Shown here one piece after another: positions 25,576-34,901 of a stretch of DNA of 64,000 nucleotides (positions are counted from its first letter, which is position 1; each line of letters opens with the position of its first letter). A program made the position numbers and the translations under genes. The stretch lies in the NCBI RefSeq assembly GCF_015500075.1, contig NZ_CP045497.1, forward strand, positions 124,001 to 188,000. The letters run 5' to 3'. The notes below the pieces were generated by a model, which was not told the origin of the DNA, ran no database searches, and saw only the letters and a list, made by a program, of their open reading frames with translations. This stretch comes from Mesorhizobium sp. INR15. GTDB taxonomy: Bacteria; Pseudomonadota; Alphaproteobacteria; Rhizobiales; Rhizobiaceae.

Positions 25576-26621
25576 GCGTGGAGGTTCTTTCCGCCGGCCC
25601 GATGCTGACCGTTCAGGATGTCGGCAGGCAGGGGTTGCGGCGCTTCGGCGTCTCGACAGCAGGTCCAATGGACGGTCCCGCGCTCGCGCTGGCCAATGCG
25701 CTCTGCGGCAACCCTCCCGCAGCGGCAGCGCTGGAATTCGCCAGCCTGGGCGGCAGTTTCACGACCAGTCGTCCTCTGCGATTTGCCGTGACCGGCGGCG
25801 ATTGCGACCTCCGCGTTGATGACCGGCCACTCGTGCAAGGCGAGAGCTACCGGCTGAATCCCGGCGAGGTGCTGAAGGTTGGGATGCTAGGCGGCGCTGT
25901 GTGGGGCTACATCGGCTTTTCCGGAGGTATCTCCGTGCCGCCGACACTGGGATCGCGCTCCACGCACCTGCGCAGCGGACTTGGCGGAGTGGAAGGCCGC
26001 ATCCTGCGAGCGGGCGATATCCTGCCGCTAGGCCCGGATGCTGCGCAGGACGTGTGCCTGCGTCCCGGAATACCGCAGCGCCCCTTCATTCAAGGCTCGA
26101 TCCGCATCGTGCTCGGCCCGCAGGACGACTATTTTACTCCGGATGTCCTTGCGCTGCTGAGCCGTTCGGCGTTTGTCGTCACGCCGCGACGCGACCGTAT
26201 GGCCATGGTTCTGGATGGCTCCGAGATTCCTGCGGTGCGCGGGCACGATATCGTTTCGGACGCCGTTGTTCCCGGCTCGATTCAGGTGCCTGGCTCGCGC
26301 CAGCCGATGGTGCTGATGGCTGAGAGCCAGACAACGGGAGGCTATCCGAAGATTGCAACGGTGATCTCGGCGGACCTGCCCCGGCTGGCGCAACTGTCCA
26401 CTGGCGCGCATCTGCGCTTCGCAGTCGTTTCACGAGACGAAGGCGAGGACATATGGCTTGCCCATGCCAAGAGCTTACGCGCCACGCTGGCGGGATTGCT
26501 GCCAAAGTCGGAGGGTTTGCTGCAGTCGGATTATTTGTTGTCCTGCAACCTGATCAGTGGCGTAATCGCCGCTGATGACATGGGCACCCCGAACTGGGCG
26601 CCGGACGGTAGTTCGCAATGA
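25572..26621 (+). CDS. pxpC: 5-oxoprolinase subunit PxpC (KipA family)
   Basis: The 349-residue protein has the allophanate hydrolase subunit 2 fold. MLTVQDVGRQGLRRFGVSTA, GPMDGPALALANALCGNPP and AALEFASLGGSF form the N-terminal signature. VWGYIGFSGGISVPPTLGSR and VMLAESQTTGGYPKIATVIS (with a small variation at its start) are later family blocks. It is translationally coupled to pxpB, and PxpABC is complete in this window. Confidence 0.92.
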   Translation: MSVEVLSAGPMLTVQDVGRQGLRRFGVSTAGPMDGPALALANALCGNPPAAAALEFASLGGSFTTSRPLRFAVTGGDCDLRVDDRPLVQGESYRLNPGEVLKVGMLGGAVWGYIGFSGGISVPPTLGSRSTHLRSGLGGVEGRILRAGDILPLGPDAAQDVCLRPGIPQRPFIQGSIRIVLGPQDDYFTPDVLALLSRSAFVVTPRRDRMAMVLDGSEIPAVRGHDIVSDAVVPGSIQVPGSRQPMVLMAESQTTGGYPKIATVISADLPRLAQLSTGAHLRFAVVSRDEGEDIWLAHAKSLRATLAGLLPKSEGLLQSDYLLSCNLISGVIAADDMGTPNWAPDGSSQ

Positions 26622-26697
26622 CCATCAATCCATGCGCTACCCATCGTCCAATCCTCGCCCGCCGCCATCCGATCAAGATCCAGCCACGGGATCCGTC

Positions 26698-27648
26698 ATG
26701 AAGTGTCTCGTCGTACAGCCCATCCACGAAGCCGGGCTGGAATTGCTCAGGGCGCGGGGAATCCATCCTGTTCTCTGCCCTTCGCCGGACATGGAGACGG
26801 TCGCAGCCCACATATCGGATTGCGACGCGGTGATCACGCGCGACGCTGGGCTGAAAGCTTCGGCCTTCGCTGCCGCGGACCGGCTGCGTGTGGTTGTCGT
26901 CCATGGCGCGGGGCACGATTCGGTAGACAAAGCTGCGGCTGCCGAGAACCGTGTAGTGATAGCGAATACGCCCGGCATCAACGCCCGTTCCGTTGCAGAA
27001 CTGGCTATCGGACTGGCCATCGCCGCAGCGCGCGCGATTCCATCCGCCGACCGCAGCGAACGAGCCGGTCGCGCCGGCTTTCGCGAATCCATCCGGTTCA
27101 CCGAGCTTTCGGGCAAAACGGCACTTATCGTGGGCTGGGGCGCCATCGGCCGCGACGTCGGCCGGATGCTGGATCATGCCTTCGGTATGCGGATCGTGGT
27201 TTATTCGCCACGTGCACCGGATGTCGGCAACTACACCCGCGCCAACTCGCTTGCCGAAGGCCTGGCGCAAGCGGACCTCATTTCACTTCATACGCCGATC
27301 CGTGCAGTTACCAGCAATATGATAGGGCGCGACGCGTTTGCGGCGATGAAGCCGGGGGCCATCTTGGTAAATGTAGCGCGCGCCGGGCTGATCGATGAGG
27401 AAGCCTTGCACGAGGCCTTGTGCAAGCAGCGTATGGGCGGCGTTGCGCTCGACGTTTATTCGTCCGGAGCGGCGCTGGGTCCACTGGGGGATTTTCCAAA
27501 CGTGATCTTCACGCCTCATCTGGGCGCAAATACCGAGGATGCGCTGCGCCGCGTCGCCGAAGCGGCCGCCGGTCATGTGGTGATGGCACTGTCAGGCGTG
27601 CTACCCACCACAGCCATCAATCCCGAAGTGTGGGCCGTTTCGCCATAG
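26698..27648 (+). CDS. D-isomer 2-hydroxyacid dehydrogenase family protein
   Basis: A NAD(P)-dependent oxidoreductase of 316 residues from the ATG at 26698; the frame is open to 26575 inside the end of pxpC. The nucleotide-binding loop is LIVGWGAIGRDVGRML near residue 146. ILVNVARAGLIDEEAL has the catalytic Arg (about residue 228), and FTPHLGANTEDAL has the catalytic His (about 274). The Glu expected just after the ALDVY segment is not obvious, since VYSSGAALG stands there. It follows pxpC closely and may reduce a 2-oxo acid arising in the pathway, but the substrate is not visible. Confidence 0.85.
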   Translation: MKCLVVQPIHEAGLELLRARGIHPVLCPSPDMETVAAHISDCDAVITRDAGLKASAFAAADRLRVVVVHGAGHDSVDKAAAAENRVVIANTPGINARSVAELAIGLAIAAARAIPSADRSERAGRAGFRESIRFTELSGKTALIVGWGAIGRDVGRMLDHAFGMRIVVYSPRAPDVGNYTRANSLAEGLAQADLISLHTPIRAVTSNMIGRDAFAAMKPGAILVNVARAGLIDEEALHEALCKQRMGGVALDVYSSGAALGPLGDFPNVIFTPHLGANTEDALRRVAEAAAGHVVMALSGVLPTTAINPEVWAVSP

Positions 27649-27649
27649 A

Positions 27650-28078
27650 TCAGGCGAGGGCGGCGACCATCTGTATTTCCACGGGCGCATTGCCGGGGAG
27701 AGTGGCCACGCCGACGGCGGCGCGGCTGCCTATGCCGGCTTCGCCAAGCTCATCGTATAGAAATTTTGAAGCGAAATCTGCCAGCTTCGAGTGGAGCATG
27801 AAGCCTTCCTCAGCGGCGATGAATACGGTGAGGTTTAACACTGCCGTGATCCGCTCGCCCGGCTCTAGGCAGCCGCGCGCGGTGGACAGAGCGTTGCTGC
27901 AGGAAAGCACTACCGCTTCGCGCCAGGTTTCCGCCGGATCGGTCGCCCGTACCGGTCCGCGGAACCGGAGCTCCCCGTTTACGCGCGGCGTCATGCCCGA
28001 CGTGTAGACCTGGCTGCCATGCCGGACGGCTGGCAGGTAGCGGCCCTGCGGCGGCGGTGAACCGGTTGTTTCGCTCAT
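27650..28078 (-). CDS. RidA/YjgF family protein
   Basis: A 142-residue Rid-superfamily protein. These trimeric enzymes typically deaminate reactive enamine/imine intermediates from PLP enzymes. VRHGSQVYTSGMTPR is the N-terminal strand, and LNLTVFIAAEEGFMLHSKLA and GIGSRAAVGVATLPGNAPVE carry the usual core including the active-site Arg. It overlaps the aminotransferase gene upstream by 4 bp, which fits a role in clearing that enzyme's by-products. Confidence 0.85.
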   Translation of the reverse strand: MSETTGSPPPQGRYLPAVRHGSQVYTSGMTPRVNGELRFRGPVRATDPAETWREAVVLSCSNALSTARGCLEPGERITAVLNLTVFIAAEEGFMLHSKLADFASKFLYDELGEAGIGSRAAVGVATLPGNAPVEIQMVAALA

Positions 28079-29289
28079 GCCCGGTAGCGCTCGACTATCT
28101 CGACCAGCCGCTTGACAGCCGCCACGGCGGCGGCGCGGTCCTGCGAGAAATTAAGCCGCACGCTGTTGGCGGAATGCGGGCCGAATTCGGAACCAGGCGT
28201 GACGATGACGTTGGCCTGGAGCCGCAGAATACGAACGAAATCCGCCGCGCCTATGGCGAGGTCCGGCAGGCGTGGAAACAGATAGCTCCCGGCCTGCGGC
28301 GTGCGCGCTTCGATGCCCTTTGCGGCGCGGAGTACCTTGAGAAGGTCGTCGCGGATGATCTGGTGCAAGCGAATGCGCTCGTCCATCCAGCCTTCGGGTT
28401 CGCTGAACCAAGTTTGCAGCACCGCTTGGCTGTAGCCGGCTGCGCGCAGCGAGACAATGGCCTGTAGTTTCTCCATGCGTCCGATGAGTTCTGGTGCGCC
28501 AAAGGCGACACCCAGGCGATATCCACTCAGCGATTCGGTCTTGGACGGCCCCATGATGGTGATGATGTTGCCGGGGTCAATGCCGCTGGCTCGCAGATGG
28601 GTATAGGCGCCATCCGCATAGCGCAGGCGCGAATAGAGCTGGTCGGCGATGACGGTGACGCCGTACTTTCCGGCCAGATCGGCAATCTGCCGGATCTCGT
28701 TCTTGGAATAGACCGCGCCGGCCGGATTGTTCGGGTTGGAGAAGACGAAAACCCTCGCGCCCTGCCGAAACGCATCCTCTAGCTGGCCGAGATCAAGCCC
28801 TGACTCGCGGTCCGATTTCATATAGTCGAGCCGCACAGGGACCATCTCCCCCTCGAAGAATTCGACCAGCTTGCGGTTGGCGAAATAGTCGGGCTGGACG
28901 ATGGCCACCTTGTCGCCGCGTGCGACCGTGCTGGCGACGGCTAGAAACAGCGCTCCCTGCGTGCCGGGAGTCAAAATCGTTCCATTGACAGCATCTATGG
29001 GCGCTCCGGTGAAAGCGGCGAGCTTGTCGGCCAAGCCTTCGCGGATGGCGCTTGCGCCGCGATACTCGGTATAGGCCTGCCGGCCGCCCCGGCGCACACC
29101 GTCGGCGAAAAGCTCGAAGGAACGGGGAGTGGGGGTGAAGGCGTCCACATCGCCATGCGAGAAATCAACCAGCTTGCCGGCGACAATATTGCCGCGCATC
29201 AGGTCGCGCAGTTCTCCGGTATTCTGACGAACCTCCTGACCGGGGGCGTTGTCCGTACCAAGCCTGCTGAACTTGTCCTGCAAGGACAT
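28075..29289 (-). CDS. PLP-dependent aminotransferase, class I/II
   Basis: A fold-type I aminotransferase of about 404 residues. PGTQGALFLAVASTVARGDK binds cofactor, VFVFSNPNNPAGAVYSKNEI is the Asn block, VIADQLYSRLRYADG has the Asp-x-x-Tyr, and IITIMGPSKTESLSGYRLG carries the PLP lysine. VRLNFSQDR near the end has the substrate-carboxylate Arg. The ATG at 29289 follows AGGGGG. It is first in a two-gene unit with RidA and diverges from a LysR gene. The amino donor is unknown. Confidence 0.88.
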   Translation of the reverse strand: MSLQDKFSRLGTDNAPGQEVRQNTGELRDLMRGNIVAGKLVDFSHGDVDAFTPTPRSFELFADGVRRGGRQAYTEYRGASAIREGLADKLAAFTGAPIDAVNGTILTPGTQGALFLAVASTVARGDKVAIVQPDYFANRKLVEFFEGEMVPVRLDYMKSDRESGLDLGQLEDAFRQGARVFVFSNPNNPAGAVYSKNEIRQIADLAGKYGVTVIADQLYSRLRYADGAYTHLRASGIDPGNIITIMGPSKTESLSGYRLGVAFGAPELIGRMEKLQAIVSLRAAGYSQAVLQTWFSEPEGWMDERIRLHQIIRDDLLKVLRAAKGIEARTPQAGSYLFPRLPDLAIGAADFVRILRLQANVIVTPGSEFGPHSANSVRLNFSQDRAAAVAAVKRLVEIVERYRA

Positions 29290-29432
29290 CAAAACCCCCT
29301 GATATCAAACCAAGCCAACGGCGGGCACCAGCACAGTGCATGGCTAGTCCCCCGTTCCCGTGTCGTTGTAGGCGAGGGAAAGAAGATGTAAATCTCCGTT
29401 CTCTTAAATTCAAAAGATAGAAAATGTAATTT

Positions 29433-30299
29433 ATGGATATTCGCTTCCTGGAAAGTTTCGTCGAGGTCGTCGACTGCGGTTCCATCGCCGACGCGGCGCG
29501 ATATCTCAATCTGACGCCGGCGGCGGTTGCTCAGCGGCTGAAGGCGATAGAGCGGGAGCTTGGCCATTCGCTGGTCAGCCGGGCTGGCAGGACGGTGCGT
29601 CCCACGGAGTCGGGTCTTGCGGTTCTTGCCCGGGCGCGCCAGCTAATCGCCGGCGCGCGGGACCTCCGCGCCATCGCCGCCAACGACCAGCCGGTGGGCG
29701 CATTGCGGCTGGGCTCGACGGCGACAGGTTTGACCGGCCTGCTGCCAGCGGTCATCGCCTCGCTGAGCCAGCGCTGTCCCCGCATCGAATTCTTTGTCCG
29801 CCCAGGCTCCTCGTTGGACCTCTATCACAGCGTCATGTCGGGTGAGACGGATGCGGCGGTGGTCGTGCAGCCGCCGTTTCATATCCCAAAGTCGATGGGT
29901 TGGGTCACGTTGCGGGAGGAAGCGCTCGTGCTCATCGTTCCAGAGGCGATGGAGGCCGGAACCCCCGAATCTATCATCGGCAGCGCGCCCTTCATCCGTT
30001 ACGACCGGAACCAGTGGGGTGGGCAGATCGTCGAGCGCTACTTGCGCAAGCACCGGCTGAAGGTGCGCGAATGGCTCGAACTCGACGCGCTGGATTCGAT
30101 CGCGGCACTGGTAAGCCGGGGCCTCGGCGTTGCCATCGTGCCGGACTGGTCGCCGCCTTGGCCTGAAGGGCTGCGGCTACGCAAGATTGTGCTCGGCGAC
30201 GGTGAGCCCCGAAAGGTGGGCGTGGTGTGGAGCCTCGCCAGCCCACGTATCGCAGCAATCCGAGCGTTCGTCGAAACCTGTGGCGAGGCCTGCCGATAG
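29433..30299 (+). CDS. LysR-family transcriptional regulator
   Basis: A 288-residue LysR regulator. The DNA-binding domain shows FLESFVEVVDCGSIADAARY, LTPAAVAQRLKAIERELG and RAGRTVRPTESGLAVLARAR. The effector domain begins at PVGALRLGSTATGLTGLLPA. It is divergent from the aminotransferase-RidA pair and is likely to control it. Complete in length. Confidence 0.88.
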   Translation: MDIRFLESFVEVVDCGSIADAARYLNLTPAAVAQRLKAIERELGHSLVSRAGRTVRPTESGLAVLARARQLIAGARDLRAIAANDQPVGALRLGSTATGLTGLLPAVIASLSQRCPRIEFFVRPGSSLDLYHSVMSGETDAAVVVQPPFHIPKSMGWVTLREEALVLIVPEAMEAGTPESIIGSAPFIRYDRNQWGGQIVERYLRKHRLKVREWLELDALDSIAALVSRGLGVAIVPDWSPPWPEGLRLRKIVLGDGEPRKVGVVWSLASPRIAAIRAFVETCGEACR

Positions 30300-30723
30300 T
30301 GCCTGCTTACGAGAGACCGGCAGGACAGGGTGGCAATGCCATTCGTCGCCGTGGTCAGGTTCCCGTCAGCGCAGGCCTGTTGTCCAGCGTTTGCGATTCA
30401 TTTTTGGCCAGGGGCCAAGATTGTATTTGATCAAGTCTCATCCAATTGGTATGCCAGACTAATTCCAACCGGATTCCAATCGATCAGCGTAAGATGCCCA
30501 TTTGTCAGATCACACGGCCCATTCGAGAAGCCGGCATCGATCGCTGTCGACCGGACACCTTCCTCCGGTCCGGCGCCGGCAGGATGCCGACGCCGCATGT
30601 CATCTCCGATGGTGAGGCCTTGTGTCCTATGGCATCTGAGGCGGTCGCCGTATCGGCCAGCCGGGTTGCTGAATATCGGTCGAACTGCGAAAGGCTCGGT
30701 TCGGCGGGCAAGCCGGGTGTCAC
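30300..30723. other. Intergenic region upstream of the M20 carbamoylase gene
   Basis: About 420 bp holding operator site 2 at 30448-30457 and no supported gene. The leader between the site and the GTG start at 30724 is about 265 bp, long for a simple 5' untranslated region. Open frames here have no recognisable domain. Confidence 0.5.
30448..30457. promoter_or_regulatory. TGGTATGCCA, candidate GntR operator (site 2)
   Basis: One mismatch from the perfect palindrome, within CAATTGGTATGCCAGAC. It precedes the M20 carbamoylase-type gene. The flanking CAATTGG matches that of site 3 at 34809 (TCAATTGG), extending the shared sequence beyond the core. Confidence 0.5.
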
Positions 30724-32004
30724 GTGACAGACGCGCTGGCACACACGCCCGCTTCCGATGGTCTGGCTGAAGAGTTTCTGCTCGAGCTTGAGAGGCGGAC
30801 CCTCGACGATCCAGGGGTGACGCGTGACGCTTACGGTGATGGAGAGGCGGCAGGTCACGCCCTTCTCGCCGAATTCGCCGCCAGGCTGGAACTGCCGGTG
30901 ACTGTCGATCATGGCGGCAACATGTATGCCAAACTTCAAGGCACATCGTCGGAAAAGGCGGCGTGGGTGATCGGTTCACATCTCGATTCGGTGCCGCATG
31001 GGGGCAATTTCGACGGCGCCGCCGGTATCGCTGCCGGCCTGGCGGCCATCGCCAATATAAAGCGACGCTTCGACCGGCCGGAGCGCTCTGTCGTGCTGAT
31101 GGCCATCCGCGCCGAGGAAAGCACCTGGTTCCCGGCCTCCTACATCGGCAGCCGCGCCGCCTTTGGCCTGATTGGCGCCGACGAGCTGGAGTTGCCGCGC
31201 AAGGACACCGGGCGGACACTCGCGACCCATATGCTCGGCGCTGGCCTTTCGCCGGCAAAACTCATGCAGGACTGCCCTTTCCTGTCGCCTTCGGCAATAA
31301 GGGGTTTCATCGAGGTTCATATAGAGCAGGGGCCGACGTTGATACTCGAAGACACGCCGATCGCTGTGGTCACGGCGATCGCCGGCAGCTTTCGGCACCG
31401 GGAAGCGGTGATACGGGGAGCTTATGGGCATTCTGGCGCAGTCGCTCGGCGTCACCGCCATGATGCCGTATTTGCTTTCGCGGATCTCGTTTCGGCCATC
31501 GATCTGGTTTGGGCAGAGCTTGATGCAAGCGCCGAAGCGGCGACAATAACGTTCGGGGAAGTGGGTACCGATCCGCAACTGCATGCCTTCAGCAAGATAC
31601 CGGGCGAGTTGCGTTTCAGTCTGGACGTCCGAAGCGGTTGCGCCAGGACACTCGATCACATATCGCAGGCGCTCGGGCGGATCTGCCGCGAAATCGAAGG
31701 CAGGCGCGGCGTCCGTTTCGACCTCGGGCCGCTAACGGGCAGTACGCCGGCAGTCCTCAGTACGGAACTGCAAGAGGCGTTGCACGCCTATGCCCGACGT
31801 CGCGGCATCGCCTGCCTTTCGCTACCGAGTGGCGCGGGCCACGATGCCGCTGTTTTTGCTCAGCAGGGTGTGCCGACGGCGATGGTATTCGTGCGCAACG
31901 ACAACGGCAGCCACAATCCCGACGAAGCGATGCGGTTCGACGACCTTGATTGCGCGATCGCCGTGCTCACCGATCTCGTTTCGGAGCGACAGGCTTCCGA
32001 TTAG
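30724..32004 (+). CDS. M20-family hydantoinase/carbamoylase-type amidohydrolase
   Basis: A 426-residue zinc hydrolase of the group containing N-carbamoyl-L-amino acid hydrolase (HyuC), allantoate amidohydrolase and beta-ureidopropionase. Metal-site blocks are IGSHLDSVPHGGNFDGAAGI (His, Asp), MAIRAEESTWFP (Glu-Glu), GFIEVHIEQGPTL (His) and SLPSGAGHDAAVFAQ (His). Starts with GTG. It ends converging on, and overlapping by 4 bp, the PotC-type permease gene of the opposite strand. A carbamoylase here would complement ring-opening enzymes, but the substrate is inferred. Confidence 0.88.
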   Translation: MTDALAHTPASDGLAEEFLLELERRTLDDPGVTRDAYGDGEAAGHALLAEFAARLELPVTVDHGGNMYAKLQGTSSEKAAWVIGSHLDSVPHGGNFDGAAGIAAGLAAIANIKRRFDRPERSVVLMAIRAEESTWFPASYIGSRAAFGLIGADELELPRKDTGRTLATHMLGAGLSPAKLMQDCPFLSPSAIRGFIEVHIEQGPTLILEDTPIAVVTAIAGSFRHREAVIRGAYGHSGAVARRHRHDAVFAFADLVSAIDLVWAELDASAEAATITFGEVGTDPQLHAFSKIPGELRFSLDVRSGCARTLDHISQALGRICREIEGRRGVRFDLGPLTGSTPAVLSTELQEALHAYARRRGIACLSLPSGAGHDAAVFAQQGVPTAMVFVRNDNGSHNPDEAMRFDDLDCAIAVLTDLVSERQASD

Positions 32005-32789
32005 TCCTGACGACGCCTCAATGCCTGGTCGGTAAAGAGCAGTGTGGCGCTAAGTACGATCAAGAGCAGCGCCACCGCCGCGATCGAAGGGTCCAGGTCC
32101 TCATTAATGCCGTCCCATATCTGGCGTGGCAGGGTCACGACCCTGCGGCTGGCAATGAACAGCACGACAACAAGTTCGTCCCATGAATTGAGAAAGGCGA
32201 ACAAGGCTCCGGAAAAAATGCCGGGCGCAATGTTGGGCAAAATGATCAGACGTAGTCGGGCTATCGGGTAGGCGCCGAGACCTGCCGCGGCATCTTCAAG
32301 CTTGGCATCGAAATTGGACAGCGCCGCCGAAACGGTGATGACCACGTAGGGGATACCCATCACGCCGTGCGCCAGGATGACGCCGACATAGGTGTCCAGG
32401 AGATTGAGATCGATCCATAGCTTATAGATTCCGAGCGCGTAGACGATGGAAGGAATAACGGCGGGCAGGATCATCACCGAGCGAATGCTCGACGAAAGAC
32501 TTCCGCCAGCTCGCCGGCATCCCAACGCGCACAGCGTGCCCGCGACAGTCGCGAGCAGCGTGGCGCTGATTGCGATGCCGGTACTTTGCAGCAGCGAGGA
32601 GATCCAGCCGGGCTTCAGCCACAAGGCTTCGTAGTGGGCAAGAGACAGGCCTTGCGAGGGCATCGACAGATAGTTCCTGTCGGTGAAGGAAATGGGCAGC
32701 ACGAAGACGAGCGGCCCAAGCAGGAAAACGGCCACCGTGATGGCCAGCGCAAGCACCGGCCAGGAGGGTCTGGTTGTATATACTGTCAT
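32001..32789 (-). CDS. PotC-type ABC transporter permease (system A)
   Basis: A 262-residue inner membrane permease. Membrane segments include LALAITVAVFLLGPLVFVLP and a further four or five. The EAA loop reads LEDAAAGLGAYPIARLRLII. FLNSWDELVVVLFIA is typical of spermidine/putrescine-class PotC. It overlaps the PotB-type gene by 4 bp and closes the ATPase-PotB-PotC operon. Confidence 0.9.
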   Translation of the reverse strand: MTVYTTRPSWPVLALAITVAVFLLGPLVFVLPISFTDRNYLSMPSQGLSLAHYEALWLKPGWISSLLQSTGIAISATLLATVAGTLCALGCRRAGGSLSSSIRSVMILPAVIPSIVYALGIYKLWIDLNLLDTYVGVILAHGVMGIPYVVITVSAALSNFDAKLEDAAAGLGAYPIARLRLIILPNIAPGIFSGALFAFLNSWDELVVVLFIASRRVVTLPRQIWDGINEDLDPSIAAVALLLIVLSATLLFTDQALRRRQD

Positions 32790-33637
32790 GATCGCTCGAC
32801 CCTTGAATGCGAGGGATCGAAGAAGCGGGCGAGAATCGCCAGCAGCACGATCGTTACAACGACCAGAACCGTGGCCAGCATGGCGCCGACACCCCAGCGA
32901 GGCAGGACGAGAATCTGCGTCGTTATGTACTGCGCTATCATCGTGGTTCGTCCGCCGCCCAGTATGGCGGGAGTGATGTAGAAGCCGAACGTAAGGATGA
33001 GGACAAGGATGGCCGCAGCCGCTATGCCCGGCGCGGAAAGCGGTAGGAACACCTCGCGGAACGCCCTGCCCTTGGAGGCGCCCATGCCACGGGCCGCGTC
33101 CACCAGCCGCAAATCGATCGCTGCCATCGTCGCGAGCAGCGGCAGAACGGCATAGGGGATCATGTAGTGGGTCATGCCGACGATGACGCCAAATTCATTC
33201 CATATCAGCGGCAGGGGCTCATGGATGACCCCTAGCCATTGCAGGAACTGGTTCACAATGCCGCGTCGCTGCAGCAAGGTGACCCAAACAAAGGAACGCA
33301 CGAGCGCCGATACCCACAGCGGCAGCAGGACGGCATAGAGCATCAGCGCGCGCATGCGCGCGGAGGCGGTCGTAATGACATAGGCCACGGCATAGCCCAG
33401 CGGCACGGCGATGGCCGTCGTAATAAGGCAGATGCGCGTCGTGGCGGCCAGCACCGTGTGAATGCCGCTGGACGTCCACAGCAGTTCATAATTGGCGAAA
33501 CCCGGTTCAGGGTCGAGGAAACTCAGCGCCAGGACGCGAACGACGGGGACGATGTAGAAAGCGCCGATCAACAGGAGTGCCGGCGCTGCCAGAAGCAGGG
33601 CCGTTTGCGTGTTTCTTGAGCGGAATGCGAACATCAT
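32786..33637 (-). CDS. PotB-type ABC transporter permease (system A)
   Basis: A permease of about 283 residues, from tandem ATG codons at 33634-33637. The long upstream open frame is a shadow of the ATPase gene. ALLLAAPALLLIGAFYIVPV is the first membrane segment, and VDAARGMGASKGRAFREVFL is the EAA loop. GFYITPAILGGGRTTMIAQY is a PotB signature. It lies 2 bp after the ATPase stop. Confidence 0.9.
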   Translation of the reverse strand: MMFAFRSRNTQTALLLAAPALLLIGAFYIVPVVRVLALSFLDPEPGFANYELLWTSSGIHTVLAATTRICLITTAIAVPLGYAVAYVITTASARMRALMLYAVLLPLWVSALVRSFVWVTLLQRRGIVNQFLQWLGVIHEPLPLIWNEFGVIVGMTHYMIPYAVLPLLATMAAIDLRLVDAARGMGASKGRAFREVFLPLSAPGIAAAAILVLILTFGFYITPAILGGGRTTMIAQYITTQILVLPRWGVGAMLATVLVVVTIVLLAILARFFDPSHSRVERS

Positions 33638-33639
33638 GG

Positions 33640-34731
33640 CTACTCGACAAGCACGGTTGACGCCGCCGCCGGCCACCACACGGAGACGGTTTGCCCCGGC
33701 TCCGGTACCGCGTTGGCGGAGCCGGGGCCGGCTGGCCAAGAGGCGGTGGTGACGAGCACTGGGTCGATGCCGTCGACATGCACGTCGATCTCCGTGCTCG
33801 ATCCAAGATAGATGCGGGACTTCACGGTTCCCTTGATCTGGTTGCCGCCTTGATGTTCGCCGCCGATGACGATGCGTTCGGGGCGCACGGCAAGCGTAAC
33901 GCTGGCACCTGCCGGGATGTTCGCCGGCGCGTTCGCCACAAGCCTCCATGCGCCTGCCCGCACAGCGATCTCACCGCCGCGTTGCTCTTCCACGACACCT
34001 TCCATGAAATTGCTGCGGCCGAGAAATCCGGCGATGAACCGGGTTGCGGGGTGTTCGTACAGTTCGTTCGGTGTGCCGATCTGTGCCAGGCGACCGGCCG
34101 TCATTACCCCCACGCGGTCGGAAAGCGACATCGCCTCGTCCTGATCGTGCGTGATGAAAATGAAGGTCAGGCCGAGATCACGGTTCAAGTCGCGCAACTC
34201 GCGCTGAACGTCCGCTCGCAATTGCCTGTCGAGGGCGCTCAGCGGCTCGTCCAGCAACAGCAGGTGGGGCTCGAAGGCTATCGCCCGAGCCAAGGCAACG
34301 CGCTGTTGCTGGCCGCCGGACAGCTGGCGCGGCAGGCGTTTGCCGAACCCCTCCAGTCTGACCCGCTCGAGCAGAGAAGCGACACGCTCGTCGATCTCCG
34401 CTTTAGGCTTGCCTCGCATCCGAAGCCCGAAACCAATGTTCTCGGCAACGTTCATATGCGGAAACAGCGCATAGCCTTGATAGACCATGCCGAAGGCTCT
34501 TTTCTCGGGACTCCAATTGGTGATGTCCTGGCCGTTCAGGAGAATGCTGCCGCCATCTGGCCGCGAGAAGCCTGCGATCATGCTGAGCACCGTAGACTTG
34601 CCGGAGCCGGACGGCCCCAGCAGAGTCAGGAACTCGCCGCGACGGATGTCGATGCTGAAATCCTCCACGGCGATCACGGCACCGAAGCGCTTGGTAGCGT
34701 TTCGGACCGACAGGGCAGCTATTTCACTCAT
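33640..34731 (-). CDS. PotA-type ABC transporter ATPase (system A)
   Basis: The 363-residue ATPase has Walker A GPSGSGKST, the Q-loop in FGMVYQGYALFPHMNVAENI, signature LSGGQQQRVALARAIA, Walker B LLLLDEPLSALD and H-loop FITHDQDEAMSLSDR. A C-terminal TOBE domain follows (VTLAVRPERIVIGGE). It is first in its operon and diverges from the M24 hydrolase gene. The binding protein for this system is most likely the one at 36136. Confidence 0.92.
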   Translation of the reverse strand: MSEIAALSVRNATKRFGAVIAVEDFSIDIRRGEFLTLLGPSGSGKSTVLSMIAGFSRPDGGSILLNGQDITNWSPEKRAFGMVYQGYALFPHMNVAENIGFGLRMRGKPKAEIDERVASLLERVRLEGFGKRLPRQLSGGQQQRVALARAIAFEPHLLLLDEPLSALDRQLRADVQRELRDLNRDLGLTFIFITHDQDEAMSLSDRVGVMTAGRLAQIGTPNELYEHPATRFIAGFLGRSNFMEGVVEEQRGGEIAVRAGAWRLVANAPANIPAGASVTLAVRPERIVIGGEHQGGNQIKGTVKSRIYLGSSTEIDVHVDGIDPVLVTTASWPAGPGSANAVPEPGQTVSVWWPAAASTVLVE

Positions 34732-34808
34732 CTGATTTCCATCGTTCGACCGTGCCTCATGCTATCGCATACACTACTTCGCATCGTTGTAGACAAATGG
34801 CGTTCAAT

Positions 34809-34818
34809 TGGCATACCA
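34809..34818. promoter_or_regulatory. TGGCATACCA, candidate GntR operator (site 3)
   Basis: Within TTCAATTGGCATACCATAAA, in the divergent region between the PotA-type ATPase and the M24 hydrolase. One site could therefore control both halves of transport system A. Confidence 0.5.
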
Positions 34819-34901
34819 TAAATGCACAAACCTTTTCCATGCCAGATTTTTGGAATGTCGTTGTCTGGCAGGAGTGTCTTAGCAGGGTCGCCGGAGAAAA
34901 T

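Noticed and set aside
32786..33949. Extended PotB-type permease starting at 33949
   Set aside because: The first 100 residues are Arg-rich and read through the ATPase gene in another frame; the hydrophobic permease starts at 33637.
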